A DNA stretch of 64,000 bases from the NCBI GenBank assembly GCA_022432975.1, contig CM039514.1, forward strand, positions 5,005,519 through 5,069,518, in the 5' to 3' direction. Each line of letters opens with the position of its first letter. The stretch's first letter is position 1. Below are positions 54,504 through 64,000 of the stretch, one piece after another. The DNA is from Begonia masoniana (Eukaryota; Streptophyta; Magnoliopsida; Cucurbitales; Begoniaceae). The notes under the pieces are model-generated. The model made no database searches and was not told where the DNA came from. It worked only from the letters and a program-made list of their open reading frames with translations. A program made the translations under genes and the position numbers.

Positions 54504-57172
54504 ATGGTCGGCCAACAAACTAGACCTCAACTACCTTGCCTTCGACAGTGAGTTCTATTTGGTTTAAGTTTTCCTTCCATATTTCTTTTTAGTGGGTGAT
54601 AAATGTCTCTCCATATCTTCAAATAGGAATGGTTTCTTTAGTTTGTTTGAGAATCCTTAGTTTTAAGCAATGGAGATGTAAATTATTCACTTTGTAATTT
54701 TGAGTTATGGAATTTGGTTTTTCAATTAATTATTTATTGCTATTGAAGGATCTCTTTGATGCTTTGACCCTATATAAGCATTTTTATCGTTTGTAGGCTT
54801 CAAAAGTTAGTTAAAATAACAAAACTTTCGATCACAATATCGTTTTAATCACAACCCTCACTGTAAAATAGCGAATTTCTAGTATGATTAGGGTTAGAAA
54901 AACTCTTTTTAACCTTATAATATGAATGAAAAAAATACATAAGCAAACTCACATTTAATAATTTCAAAAGTCTTCTAAGTTTTGATGGGTTAGGGGCGAA
55001 AGTGATATTTCACAACATTAACCTAAATGTATAGATCATCGGAAAGTTGACTTTATGAGTTTAAAAGATTGACCACAATGCCATTTTTTTATTAAATTCA
55101 AATCACTAAAATATATATGCATTCTGTGTAATTCATATAAAATCATATTATTGTCATTATGATATAAAACTAGATTGCCAATATTTTTTAATTGTTTATT
55201 TAATCTTAAAAAAATAAGTCAATTATCGTGAATTATAAATAATAACGATAGGAACATTTGGCCGCGCGGCGCATGCGTGGTGAGCGCGCCGAGGGCTGGG
55301 CGCGCCCCATGCCTAGGGCCTCCATGTCTTTATGGGTCCCGAGTGTAATGTGATGTTTTCCGACCTTAAACGAGTCGTTTTAGATATGTTTTAAGTTAGA
55401 CCTTAAATGTCGATAGAGGAGGATCGATTGTCTAAGTCCGTTTCTTTTAAAAATAATTAAGTAAAAAAGAAAAATTTTATGCGAAAGAAAGAGGTTTTAA
55501 GTTAAGATTACGTCATGGCAAGTCCATGACGGCCTTGACGGAATTGAAGTCGTCACACAATTAATTATTAATTTATTTTTATTTTACATTCTCACACAAT
55601 TTATACAAAAATTCATTCGTAACGGTAAAATTGTTGCATGAATAGCACGTCAAAACGAAAATTTATGAATACATATATTGAAGTTTACGAGTATCTAAAA
55701 AAATATATCTGTCATGTCAATCTTAACACATCAAACTCGAAAATTAACATTTGTTCGGTTCTCATGAATTTCCAACTATGTGTCACGTCTAACGACTCAC
55801 TAGTAGTATTATATGAAACCATTCAATTTTGTGAAGTGTAAGCTAAAATATGATAATTTATGCAATTATTATAAATTAATTTGTGGGTTATGATTGTTCA
55901 TCTATATAGTTGACTAGACAACTTAACTCCAGCTGGTTTCCACTCCTAAGGTTGCCTTTATATCTTACTTAAATATGAAAATTTACTCATATTTTTTGTA
56001 GCATTTTTTAAAGCTCAATATTTAATTGAAAAATTTTGATTTACAAGGTTCCATGTGACATTTTAATTTTTATAATATGTTTAAATGTTGCAAGAAAATG
56101 ATATAGTCACGTGTTTTATTCAATGTCTATGTTCTGAATCCACATTCACACTAACATATTTATAAACATATTTATAGGCCACTCAAAATTTTTAATTGAT
56201 GTATGCATTATAAGCACTATCAATATCTTAGACGAGAGAGGTTCAGTCCATGTCGTTTTTTTGATATTCGGTAGTATAATAATTATAATAAATTATAAAT
56301 AATTCAAATAAATTATCATTTATACCAATTAAATATGAGTTTCTTTTCGAGTTTATGCAAGTCAACAAACTCTCTTCATTTGCATACATAAACGAATATC
56401 ACCATATTTAAAATTATAGTGTAAAAAAACAAGAAAATTAAAATCATGTGGGTTTAAAAGACACTAAACTAGAGTTCAATTCATTTAGTTAAGAGTAAAG
56501 CTGAATCTTATCTTCTAACTTTTTACTCATTAATTGATGCAATTAATGTCTTATTTTAATTTTTTAAAAATTTATTTTAATTAATAATGGACACATAATA
56601 TCATATCAGCATGTAAAATTCAAAATATTCAATTAAAGGATAAACTTAATATTATCTTTTTTATATACAAGCAAATATAAGCATATTCTTATGAGTTGAT
56701 GACAAGAAACGAGTTTTCATAATACGAAGATTTTGTGATGATTAAGTACTACTACTTTGAGAAGCAATGCTAGTTTTTATGTTTCTTGAATTAGGGGTAA
56801 TATTTTTGAAGGCAATACTAATTAATAAATGTTACATCAGAAGTTAACGATTAGAACAAGATAAATGTAACAATATCATTTCTTTTTGGAAAATTACCGC
56901 TTTGGACCTCAAAATATACGTTTTTTCAATTCAAGCATTAAATTATTAAATTTGACGATTCAAACCTTAAAGTATTAATAACTTAACAAAACGAATATTG
57001 GCAGACGTCTTATGACCGTCCGTTCTAGAATTTTGTCCTAAAACGGACGGACTCTTAAAAATAAAGTCTATCCGTTCTAGAGAATGGACGCACTCTGAGA
57101 GGATGGTGATCGTCCTCTCTTAAAAATAGTGGGGTCATAGGTTAGATATTTTCACTATTATGTGTAAAGGAC
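54504..57172. other. End of the array and upstream region of the membrane-protein gene
   Basis: 54504-54974 is the 3' part of unit 5. About 54985-55610 is an insertion relative to unit 4, including an unusually GC-rich patch (GGCCGCGCGGCGCATGCG at ~55260) and LTR-like sequence ending GAAGTCGTCACA; I could not define its ends. 55636-55850 matches unit 4. 55850-56880 is AT-rich with no gene. From 56889 GGAAAATTACCGCTTTGGAC resembles one arm of a Mutator-type TIR, without a visible partner. Confidence 0.5.
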
Positions 57173-57422
57173 AACAAAAGATCACTGAAGAAACGACGTA
57201 GTTTGACATTCAGTGTTGGGTTTTGAGATTGGGTTAGCCGGTTCGGTTTATGTACTTATTGATAATTATTTCAAGACCCCTAAACTAGTAGAATTTGCAA
57301 CACGAGGTTTTGAGATTTCACTTTTTTGACTCTGTAGACATAAGTATATCCGTTTTATCGTCGTCTTCAGAAACAACAAAGAGTCGTTGCGAGAAGAGGA
57401 AAGCTTCCGACTTTGAAGAACC

Positions 57423-58055
57423 ATGGCTTCAATCCCTCAATTCGCTATTCTTCTCGCTGTCTCCCTCTGCATCATCTCCATTTCTGAAGCTCGTCCCTGC
57501 AAAACCTTCTTCATATCCTCATATTCCTTCTCCGTTCTCCGCCATCAAAACCCTAATTCTCCTCATCTTCTTCGCCCTTCTGGATTCGTCACAGTTTTTG
57601 CTGAATTCAGTCAACCCGATCGATCCTCTTTCCCATCCTCAGAAATTGTTCCACCCCGTAGGTTTCCTTCTTCCGACGGAGGCGATGAGGTCGAGTCGGA
57701 GATTGTGAGGCCTCCTTTCCGTCTCCGCCCTAACGAACCGCCATTCGGCGCTGGTTTTCAGCCAGAATTCTCTTACGATTTTACTTCTCTTCGTGATCGC
57801 ACCAAAGATATAATGAGTGTTGTTGTCGCTTTGCTATTTGGAGTCGGTTGCGGTGCTCTTACTGCTGCCACTATGTATTTGGCATATTCTCTTTTCTCTA
57901 CCCGCTTCCAGAATCGGTCTTCTCTCCACGAAGGATATGGTGACGGCGATGAGGACGATGGTAACTATAGAGCTGATGATTCTGATCTGAAAAAGATGGG
58001 TTATGTTAAGATTCCGGCTGAGTCAACCCCTGCTACTGTTAAGGCCGTGGTATGA
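57423..58055 (+). CDS. 210-residue membrane protein of unknown function with signal peptide, copy a
   Basis: A single exon with start context GAACCATGGCT. The signal peptide MASIPQFAILLAVSLCIISI is followed by SEA, then RPCKTFFISSYSFSVLRHQN. There is a Pro/Ser-rich middle (residues 45-120), one membrane helix at about 130-157 (SVVVALLFGVGCGALTAATM), an acidic stretch GYGDGDEDDGNYRADDSD (171-188) and a conserved-looking end LKKMGYVKIPAESTP. This predicts a type I membrane protein with a short acidic cytosolic tail. It looks like a conserved plant protein of unknown function; I cannot name it. It is duplicated 2.9 kb downstream with six residue changes. Longer frames in other phases over the same stretch are shadows. 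Confidence 0.82.
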   Translation: MASIPQFAILLAVSLCIISISEARPCKTFFISSYSFSVLRHQNPNSPHLLRPSGFVTVFAEFSQPDRSSFPSSEIVPPRRFPSSDGGDEVESEIVRPPFRLRPNEPPFGAGFQPEFSYDFTSLRDRTKDIMSVVVALLFGVGCGALTAATMYLAYSLFSTRFQNRSSLHEGYGDGDEDDGNYRADDSDLKKMGYVKIPAESTPATVKAVV

Positions 58056-58595
58056 TTATAATCTTCTACTGATAATCTATCAGAAATTTCTACCTGTATG
58101 TTTTGGGTTTTATCGCAGGTTACAAACTTGTTGCGGATTCTCATAATTATGAAAGAAAAGGGAAACAAAACTGTTGCTGCGTTATTTTCTATTTGTTTCT
58201 TGATTTGCAACTCATGCAAGCCCATAAATATTATCTTCATGTCCATCTATAATGTAAAATATTTGTAAATTTATTGTTCAGATAGTTATTAGTGAGTTGT
58301 ACTATTGAATTCTGTCTGACATTGCAATCATATATCCCTTTCGGCCATGCATAGGGTAACCAACATAACCATAATTTGATGTTCTTCCTATTTTTTTCCT
58401 CGAGGGGAAGGGAATTTTGTCAATTTGATAAATTGATTTTCATAATATGTTACTGGTTCCATGGCTAACTGTACTACTTATTGTAAGGGATGCTCTGTAT
58501 TAAATGAACTCACTTACTTACCCATCTGTAAGTGCATTCTGATTTTTACTGTTCTATGAACGGAAGGATCATTTTAACCTAAGAATCTTATGTAG
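58056..58595. other. 3' UTR and spacer after copy a, leading into the ARF fragment
   Basis: 58056-58370 is shared with 60927-61220 (TTCTACCTGTATGTTTTGGG, CCCTTTCGGCCATGCATA). It ends with TTATGTAG, the acceptor of the ARF-like exon. Confidence 0.6.
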
Positions 58596-59612
58596 ACACA
58601 TAACTACTCTATTGATGCTGATTCATCCACCATAGCGAGGGATTCTGGATTTCAAAATTCTCTGTATGGCTGTGTTCAGGACGCATCTGAGCAAGTTGAT
58701 CCAACAACCCCCACTCGGACATTTGTTAAGGTGTGCCATCTTAATGTTTCGATATGACCTAATGTTGGTTATTAATCTTTTTAAGACCTGATCAATTTAA
58801 CCTCAACCCAACATTTTTAGCTTAGTTTAAATTTTAGTCTTGGTACTTTAATCCTTTTTAAATTTAAAAATGTGTGCGAAAGATCATTAATCTCAAACTC
58901 AATATTAAAGTTTATGAAATAATGATATTTTAACATATTTGTATTTTTTACAGGTTTACAAGTCGGGATCGGTTGGGCGCTCGCTTGACATCTCCCGGGT
59001 TAACAGCTACCATGAGTTGCGGGCGGAGTTGGCTCATATCTTTGGCATTGAGGGAAAGTTGGAAGACCTTCTTACATCAGGCTGGCGGCTTGTATACGTT
59101 GACAGGGAGAATGATGTTCTTCTCCTTGAAGAGGACCCATGGGAGTAAGTCCATACAATTTTTTACACCAAAGTATAATTCATATAACTCCTGTTTCTGT
59201 CTTGTTTGTTTGCACGCTTTAAGTGTTGTTAGTAGATATCCTAATAAATATTAAGGCTTATCCTCTTTCTATTGCTCTTTTCAATCCTAAAAGCCACTTT
59301 TTGATTGGAGAATTTCCTCACACATTTATATATTTCAGTCTCTTATTAGAAACGCACTGAAGTAACAGAACTCACTATTTTTATAAGATATCTAGATCTA
59401 TTTATCTTCAACGTTTGATGAACTCGGTTTGTTGAATGGGCAGGGAATTTGTCAACAACGTTTGGTGCATCAGAATTCTTTCACCCGAAGAAGTTCAAAA
59501 AATGGCGGAGCTTTAGATTGAATCATTCGGCACAAGTATAGGTCAGCGGCCGAATAGCAGCGACAGTGAAGCTCACTCTGGCTTCCCATCTCTCGGCCCC
59601 CTGGAATACTAA
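58596..59612 (+). pseudogene. Auxin response factor (ARF6/ARF8-like) C-terminal PB1 fragment
   Basis: Three exons with correct splice sites: 58596-58730 ([37 protein letters not shown]), 58954-59144 ([60 protein letters not shown]) and 59444 onward (EFVNNVWCIRILSPEEVQKM, AEL). This is the PB1 (Aux/IAA domain III/IV) region by which ARFs pair with Aux/IAA repressors; the basic K in VKVYKSG and the acidic [15 protein letters not shown] loop are both present. A TAG at 59514-59516 cuts off about 30 further in-frame codons ending at TAA 59610-59612. The DNA-binding and middle domains are absent, so this is a fragment, perhaps a decayed duplicate. An expressed PB1-only protein could in principle act as a decoy. 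Confidence 0.75.
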
Positions 59613-60043
59613 GATGAGATTGGCTCCTAGGTCTCAAATTATGCTTAATAGTATGTTAAGTTTCTTATAGTTGCCTTGCTCATTGTGTGTAAAACTTATT
59701 GGTCATAGTGCAGTTACCTGAAAAACAAAATATTTATTTCATGTATGATACGATTTGCCTAAGCTGTGGCCAAAGGTAGACTTTATTTTGTACAATACCA
59801 TACGGATTTTGCCTTTGCGATTTCCGATTTAGACAGTGATCCCTTGCCTGTTGTGTGTAGACATCTAGCTGCTATAATGGTTGTAGAATGGATTATATTA
59901 AGTTGTGATAGCCATCTTCGATGATGGGTTCCAGTGGTTGACTCACTAGTAGTCTTATATGAAACCATTCAATTTACGAGGTTCCATGTGACATTTTAAT
60001 TTTTATAATATGTTTAAATGTGGCAAGAAAATGAAGAACAGCA
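59613..60043. other. Spacer between the ARF fragment and copy b
   Basis: Non-coding. At 59938-60040 it contains DNA also seen at 55795-55830 and 56020-56100 (ACTCACTAGTAGT, AGGTTCCATGTGACATTTTA), showing that the duplication that made copy b included the DNA upstream of copy a. Confidence 0.55.
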
Positions 60044-60293
60044 CAACAAAAGGTCAGTGAAGAAACGACGTAGTTTGACATTCAGGGTTGGGTTTTCAGA
60101 TTCGTTTCGCCGGTTCGGTTTATGCACTTATTGATAATTATTTCAAGACCCCTAAACTAGTAGAATTTGCAACACGAGGTTTTGAGATCTCACTTTTTGA
60201 CTCCGTAGACATAAGTATATCCGTTTTATCGTCGTCTTCAGAAACAACAAAGAGTCGTTGCGAGAAGAGGAAAGCTTCCGACTTTGAAGAACC

Positions 60294-60926
60294 ATGGCTT
60301 CAATCCCTCAATTCGCCATTCTTCTCGCTGTCTCCCTCTGCATCATCTCCATTTCTGAAGCTCGTCCCTGCAAAACCTTCTTCATATCCTCATATTCCTT
60401 CTCCGTTCTCCGCCATCAAAACCCTAATTCTCCTCGTCTTCTTCGCCCTTCTGAATTCGTCACAGTTTTTGCTGAATTCAGTCAACCCGATCGATCCTCT
60501 TTCCCATCCTCAGAAAGTGTTCCACCCCGTAGGTTTCCTTCTTCCGACGGAGGCGATGAGGTCGAGTCGGAGATTGTGAGGCCTCCTTTCCGTCTCCGCC
60601 CTAACGAACCGCCATTCGGCGCTGGTTTTCAGCCAGAATTCTCTTACGATTTTACTTCTCTTCGTGATCGCACCAAAGATATAATGAGTGTTGTTGTCGC
60701 TTTGCTATTTGGAGTTGGTTGCGGTGCTCTTACTGCTGTCACTATGTATTTGGCCTATTCTCTTTTCTCTACCCGTTTCCAGAATCGGTCTTCTCTCTAC
60801 GAAGGCTATGGTGACGGCGATGAGGACGATGGTAACTATAGAGCTGATGATTCTGATCTGAAAAAGATGGGTTATGTTAAGATTCCGGCTGAGTCAACCC
60901 CTGCTCCTGTTAAGGCCGTGGTATGA
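60294..60926 (+). CDS. 210-residue membrane protein of unknown function with signal peptide, copy b
   Basis: Same length and layout as 57423-58055. Six replacements are visible: H48R, G54E, I75S, A149V, H169Y and T205P. Both frames are free of stops and the flanks are nearly identical for ~250 bp upstream and ~300 bp downstream, so the duplication is recent and both copies may be active. After the gene the ARF exons are missing; only a remnant (AGACGCATAACTACTCTATA) of the first is left. Confidence 0.82.
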   Translation: MASIPQFAILLAVSLCIISISEARPCKTFFISSYSFSVLRHQNPNSPRLLRPSEFVTVFAEFSQPDRSSFPSSESVPPRRFPSSDGGDEVESEIVRPPFRLRPNEPPFGAGFQPEFSYDFTSLRDRTKDIMSVVVALLFGVGCGALTAVTMYLAYSLFSTRFQNRSSLYEGYGDGDEDDGNYRADDSDLKKMGYVKIPAESTPAPVKAVV

Positions 60927-61831
60927 TTATAATCTTCTACAGATAATCTATCAGAAATTTCTACCTGTATGTTTTGGGTTTTATCGTAGGTTACAAACTT
61001 GTTGTGGATTCTCATAATTATGAAAGAAAAGGGAAACAAAACTGTTGCTGCTTTATTTTCTATTTGTTTCTTGATTTGAAACTCATGCAAGCCCATAAAT
61101 ATTATCTTCATGTCCATCTATAATGTAAAATATTTGTAAATTTATTCTTCAGATAGTTGTTAGTGCGTTGTACTATTGGATTCTGTCTGAAATTGCAATC
61201 ATATATCCCTTTCGGCCATGCATAAGGTATATTAAATGAACTCACTTACTACTACATAAGAATCTTATGTAGACGCATAACTACTCTATAATCATTTTCT
61301 AGCGAGGGAGCATGGAACCTGCATTTACCCATCTATAAGTGCATTCTGATTTATACTTTTCCATGAACGGAAGGATCTTTTTTACCATTAATACGATCTT
61401 GCTCTGAACACTCTCTTAACTGCTGTAGGCACAATTCTTTTTGAGTCTCGTGATTCTACTTTCTTCAACAAACATTTTCAATATTAATAGATAGGATTTC
61501 TATCTATGGAAGTCTATATCATTCAAATAAACTTATGCAGGATGAGCTTTTTTTGTTGTTGTTGTTTACTTTAGCTTCTAGATTGGATGTCTGAATCTTT
61601 TTGTTTTATTTTTAACTTTATAGGAAAGAGTCACGAGTCCTCATTGTGGTACAAACTTAAATGTTCGTCAAGTTTCTGACTCTTATAATTTTTAATTTTG
61701 GTTCTTTTCTATTATCCCCTGGGTAGCCATTTATCCTATGCTCATGAAAATATGAGCATAGAGTTATTGTTTATCTTTCTTTCTTGAAATATTTGGTTTG
61801 CATATTAACTTGGAAGCTATCTGATTGGAAC
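60927..61831. other. 3' region of copy b
   Basis: Shared with copy a to ~61225, then rearranged pieces of the same spacer (AATGAACTCACTTACT, AAGAATCTTATGTAGACGCA, CCATCTATAAGTGCATTCTG) in altered order. The rest is T-rich non-coding DNA. GGAAC at 61827-61831 is the possible target-site copy of the next element. Confidence 0.5.
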
Positions 61832-62056
61832 TGTATCCTCAAGGATGGAATTCTTCAATTTTTATTCACAAATAGCAAAACAACACAATAGGTACACAGT
61901 ACCCAATTACACACAGAGACTGCGGAGGCTTTCACCTCCACTTCCTTGCTATTTTCCTCGACAACCACTCCCTTCCTTTCCCAGGAGTTATATCTTCTCC
62001 TTACACTCACTCTTTCCCTTTAACTAACTAACTGGCCCTAAATAGTTACTCAATCA
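61832..62056 (-). repeat. 3' LTR of the minus-strand gypsy element (225 bp)
   Basis: Plus-strand TGTATCCTCAAGGATGG ... GTTACTCAATCA. No second copy is in the window to confirm the boundary; it is placed from the TG...CA ends and the adjacent purine tract. Confidence 0.6.
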
Positions 62057-62600
62057 CTTGTTTCTCCCTCTTTTTGACCTCTTAGCACAAGTAAATTGTA
62101 AAGGATATCATTACTCTCAGCCCATAAAAGAACCTTGTCCTCAAGGTTAATTGACAAAAAACGCAGCTGAATTACCTCATAGTCCTCCCATGTAGTTTCA
62201 AACGATTGTAACGGCTTCCATTTGATGAATACAGTCAATTTTGTACTGTCTCCACACTGTCGCTTAACATCCAGGAGTAACTCTGGTTCCAGCAACTTCT
62301 CATACGCCACTAATGCTTCAGGTAATAGTGTTACAGTAGATATTTCTCCTTGCACCCTCTTCAACAAAGACATGAAAAACTGGATGTATCGTTGAAGTTA
62401 CTGGCAACCGTAGCTTATGAGCTACCTTTCCAACTTTCTTCTCAATCTGAAAAGGCCCATAAAATTTCGGCGCCAACTTAACACTCAAACGTTTAACCAC
62501 CAATTTCTGCCTATAAGATTGGATTCTCAACCACATGAATTGCCCCTCGGTAAACTCCACATTCCTCCTATGTTTATTAGGTGTAACTTGCATTGACTTT
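62057..62600 (-). pseudogene. Gypsy integrase C-terminus and chromodomain-like end
   Basis: The two open frames are FMWLRIQSYRQKLVVKRLSV with LAPKFYGPFQIEKKVGKVAH and STIHPVFHVFVEE (the GPY/F module), then, frameshifted, PEALVAYEKLLEPELLLDVK, KLTVFIKWKPLQSFETTWED and YEVIQLRFLSINLEDKVLLW, a chromodomain-type end. The frameshift lies near 62320-62370. Confidence 0.78.
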
Positions 62601-63300
62601 GAGCTGTTCCGAGATGAAATTTCAGCATGTCTAACGCCTTATCTCTTTCTGTTAATTGATTAGCAGCGACCATCGATTTCTCCGGTGGCTCAAAATGCAA
62701 TACAGCTGGGCAGGTTGCCTTTTATATACAGCCTTGAATGGCGTCATTCAAATAGCCGAATGGTATGAAGTGTTATACCAAAACTCGGCTCATGGTAGTT
62801 ATGTATGCCAAGCCTTTGGTTTATCACCTGAGAAGCGCTTCAAATATATCTCAAGAGATATGTTGACGACTTCCGTTTGCCCATCCGTTTGAGGGCGATA
62901 CGCATAACTAAATTTCGAAGTCGTTCTATGTAAACAAAATAATTCTTTCCAAAACAAGCTATCATAGACTTTGTCTCAATCCGAAATGATAGTTTTCAAA
63001 AAATACCTCAGCCACCACCTTAGCTTTATACAGTCGATCCCATAAAATGGGCATACTTACTCAAACGGTTGATGACCACAGAGATAGTATGTTTCCATTC
63101 GGACATCAGCAGTCTTTCGACGAAATCCATCGATATATCCTCCCATATATTCTGTTGACATACTTGACATGCTCCAATGAATTTTTTTGTCTTTGCGCAT
63201 CCCTTTCCAACATAATTCCGTTGCAATTCTATGACACGTTTTCCTTGTACTTTCATGGCCTCCTCCTTGACCCATATGAAACAATCTCAAAATTTCCAGA
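62601..63300 (-). pseudogene. Gypsy integrase core and zinc-binding region, decayed
   Basis: MKVQGKRVIELQRNYVGKGC, KKFIGACQVCQQN and WEDISMDFVERLLMSEWKHT, with VINRLSKYAHFM, are the CxxC part and first catalytic Asp block of integrase. 62650-63020 is readable only in fragments (complement of the HPQTDGQTEVVN-type block near 62880-62895). Confidence 0.72.
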
Positions 63301-64000
63301 ATAAGTGTGGAATTTTTTGATTACCTTCATGTGTTAAAAAAAAGTTGAACATGGATGAGCTTATTGCCAGGTGTAGAAGCTCTTGATTGTTGTAGCTCCA
63401 CTTTAATACGCTTCAGTGTCTCATTCTACTTCCATTTCCAACTATGAAGTATCAATTCTTTCGCTGCACAGCAGCTCAGTAAGCTGTATCGTGCCTTCCC
63501 CTTTGCGAGACAGCGCATCGGCTGCTTTATTCTCATTTCTTGCCTTGTAGTGTACTTCAAAATCATAACCCAGCAGTTTCGTCAACCATTTTTAATGCTC
63601 CACTTCTATCATTAGCTGCTCTAGCACAAAATGGTATACTGACTCCTCTGATCCGTTCTTACCACAAAATGGTATCCGAGCAAATAAGGCCTCCACTTTT
63701 GGATTGCTAGCACTATTGCCAATAATTCCCGCTCATATACTGACTTGAGCTCATATACTGACTTGAGTCTTGCCTGTCTCGATAACTGTTAACTAAAATA
63801 CGCAATCGATCTTTGATTTTGCATTAGGACTGCTCTCACACCAGTACCCGACCCATCAGTTTCTACCACGAACGTTTCTTTGAAAATCAGTATGTCTAAA
63901 ACTGGAAAGGTACACACCACTTCTTTCAATTTTTGAAACGCATTCTCAGCCTCTTCTGACCGATAGAATTTATCTTTCTTGAGTTGCTCAGTCATTGGTA
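63301..64000 (-). pseudogene. Gypsy RNase H and RT C-terminal part, decayed and cut by the window end
   Basis: The frame at 63789-63995 reads FYRSEEAENAFQKLKEVVCT, FPVLDILIFKETFVVETDGS and GTGVRAVLMQNQRSIAYFS, the RT-RNase H junction with the RNase H aspartate in ETDGS. Towards 63301 the rest of RNase H is broken by stops, and a 21-bp duplication (TGACTTGAGCTCATATACTG region, 63739-63765) is present. Confidence 0.75.

Larger units (their letters stand above)
61832..64000 (-). mobile_element. Ty3/gypsy element on the minus strand, continuing past the window
   Basis: A short LTR (61832-62056; element-sense TGATTGAGTAACTATTTAGG ... GAGGATACA) is preceded in element sense by a purine tract AAAAAGAGGGAGAAAC. 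Upstream in element sense come a chromodomain-like end, integrase, RNase H and RT fragments, all on the minus strand with many breaks. The short LTR and chromodomain-like end suggest a Reina-type chromovirus; that is inference. The 5' half and 5' LTR lie beyond 64000. Confidence 0.78.

Noticed and set aside
57295..57708. 137-residue frame overlapping the membrane-protein gene (and 60088-60579)
   Set aside because: It is an alternative frame of the same exon, open because the DNA is recently duplicated; the 210-residue frame has the signal peptide, the membrane helix and a good start context.

Overview
This is nuclear DNA of a flowering plant, almost certainly a eudicot. The evidence is intron-containing exons of a CC-NBS-LRR type resistance gene, an auxin response factor fragment, plant clades of Ty3/gypsy and Ty1/copia retrotransposons with initiator-Met-tRNA primer sites, Mutator-like and hAT transposons, and a decayed piece of plastid atpA. 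I cannot name the species from the sequence. The DNA is AT-rich, and most of the window is transposable elements nested in each other. No rRNA, tRNA, CRISPR array or bacterial operon was seen.

Layout. 1-2283 holds the 3' end of an LRR resistance gene whose 357-nt LRR exon is tandemly repeated in ~650-bp units. 2790-9176 is a nest: a copia fragment, a TRIM with a solo LTR inside its own 5' LTR, a chromovirus LTR fragment, and a gypsy gag fragment split by a GC-rich 1.67-kb hAT element. 9177-11365 has one possible terminal exon and little else. 11366-12746 holds a long-TIR Mutator-like element, a plastid atpA fragment and a run of exactly 500 T.

From about 12.7 to 55.8 kb the backbone is a tandem array of diverged units. 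Five of them carry a small gene for a secreted proline-rich protein of about 100-120 residues. It has a signal peptide, a conserved N-terminal block, a proline run and a conserved basic PPYWW tail. Copies 4 and 5 (50063-50362, 54177-54503) look intact. Copy 3 has a shifted tail, copy 2 has a premature stop, and copy 1 is split inside its signal peptide by a gene-carrying Mutator-like element. The array was expanded by insertions. An 11.3-kb chromovirus at 17315-28639 has near-identical LTRs and a CCTTT target duplication, and is itself hit by a 2.5-kb solo LTR. A 13.6-kb gypsy element at 32999-46567 is hit by a copia element and by a 2.8-kb solo LTR carrying a 27-bp minisatellite. Two fold-back elements and a second Pack-MULE, carrying a class III peroxidase fragment, also lie in the array.

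57-61 kb has two nearly identical genes for a 210-residue membrane protein with a signal peptide. Between them lies an ARF6/8-like PB1-domain fragment with a premature stop. 61832-64000 is the 3' part of another gypsy element on the minus strand, running off the window.

Main result: the tandem family of small secreted PPYWW proteins is a plausible undescribed peptide-precursor family, and the array is a clear record of nested insertions, several of them backed by paralogous empty sites. All similarity calls are from reading the sequence; no database search was run. Coordinates found by hand may be off by a base or two.
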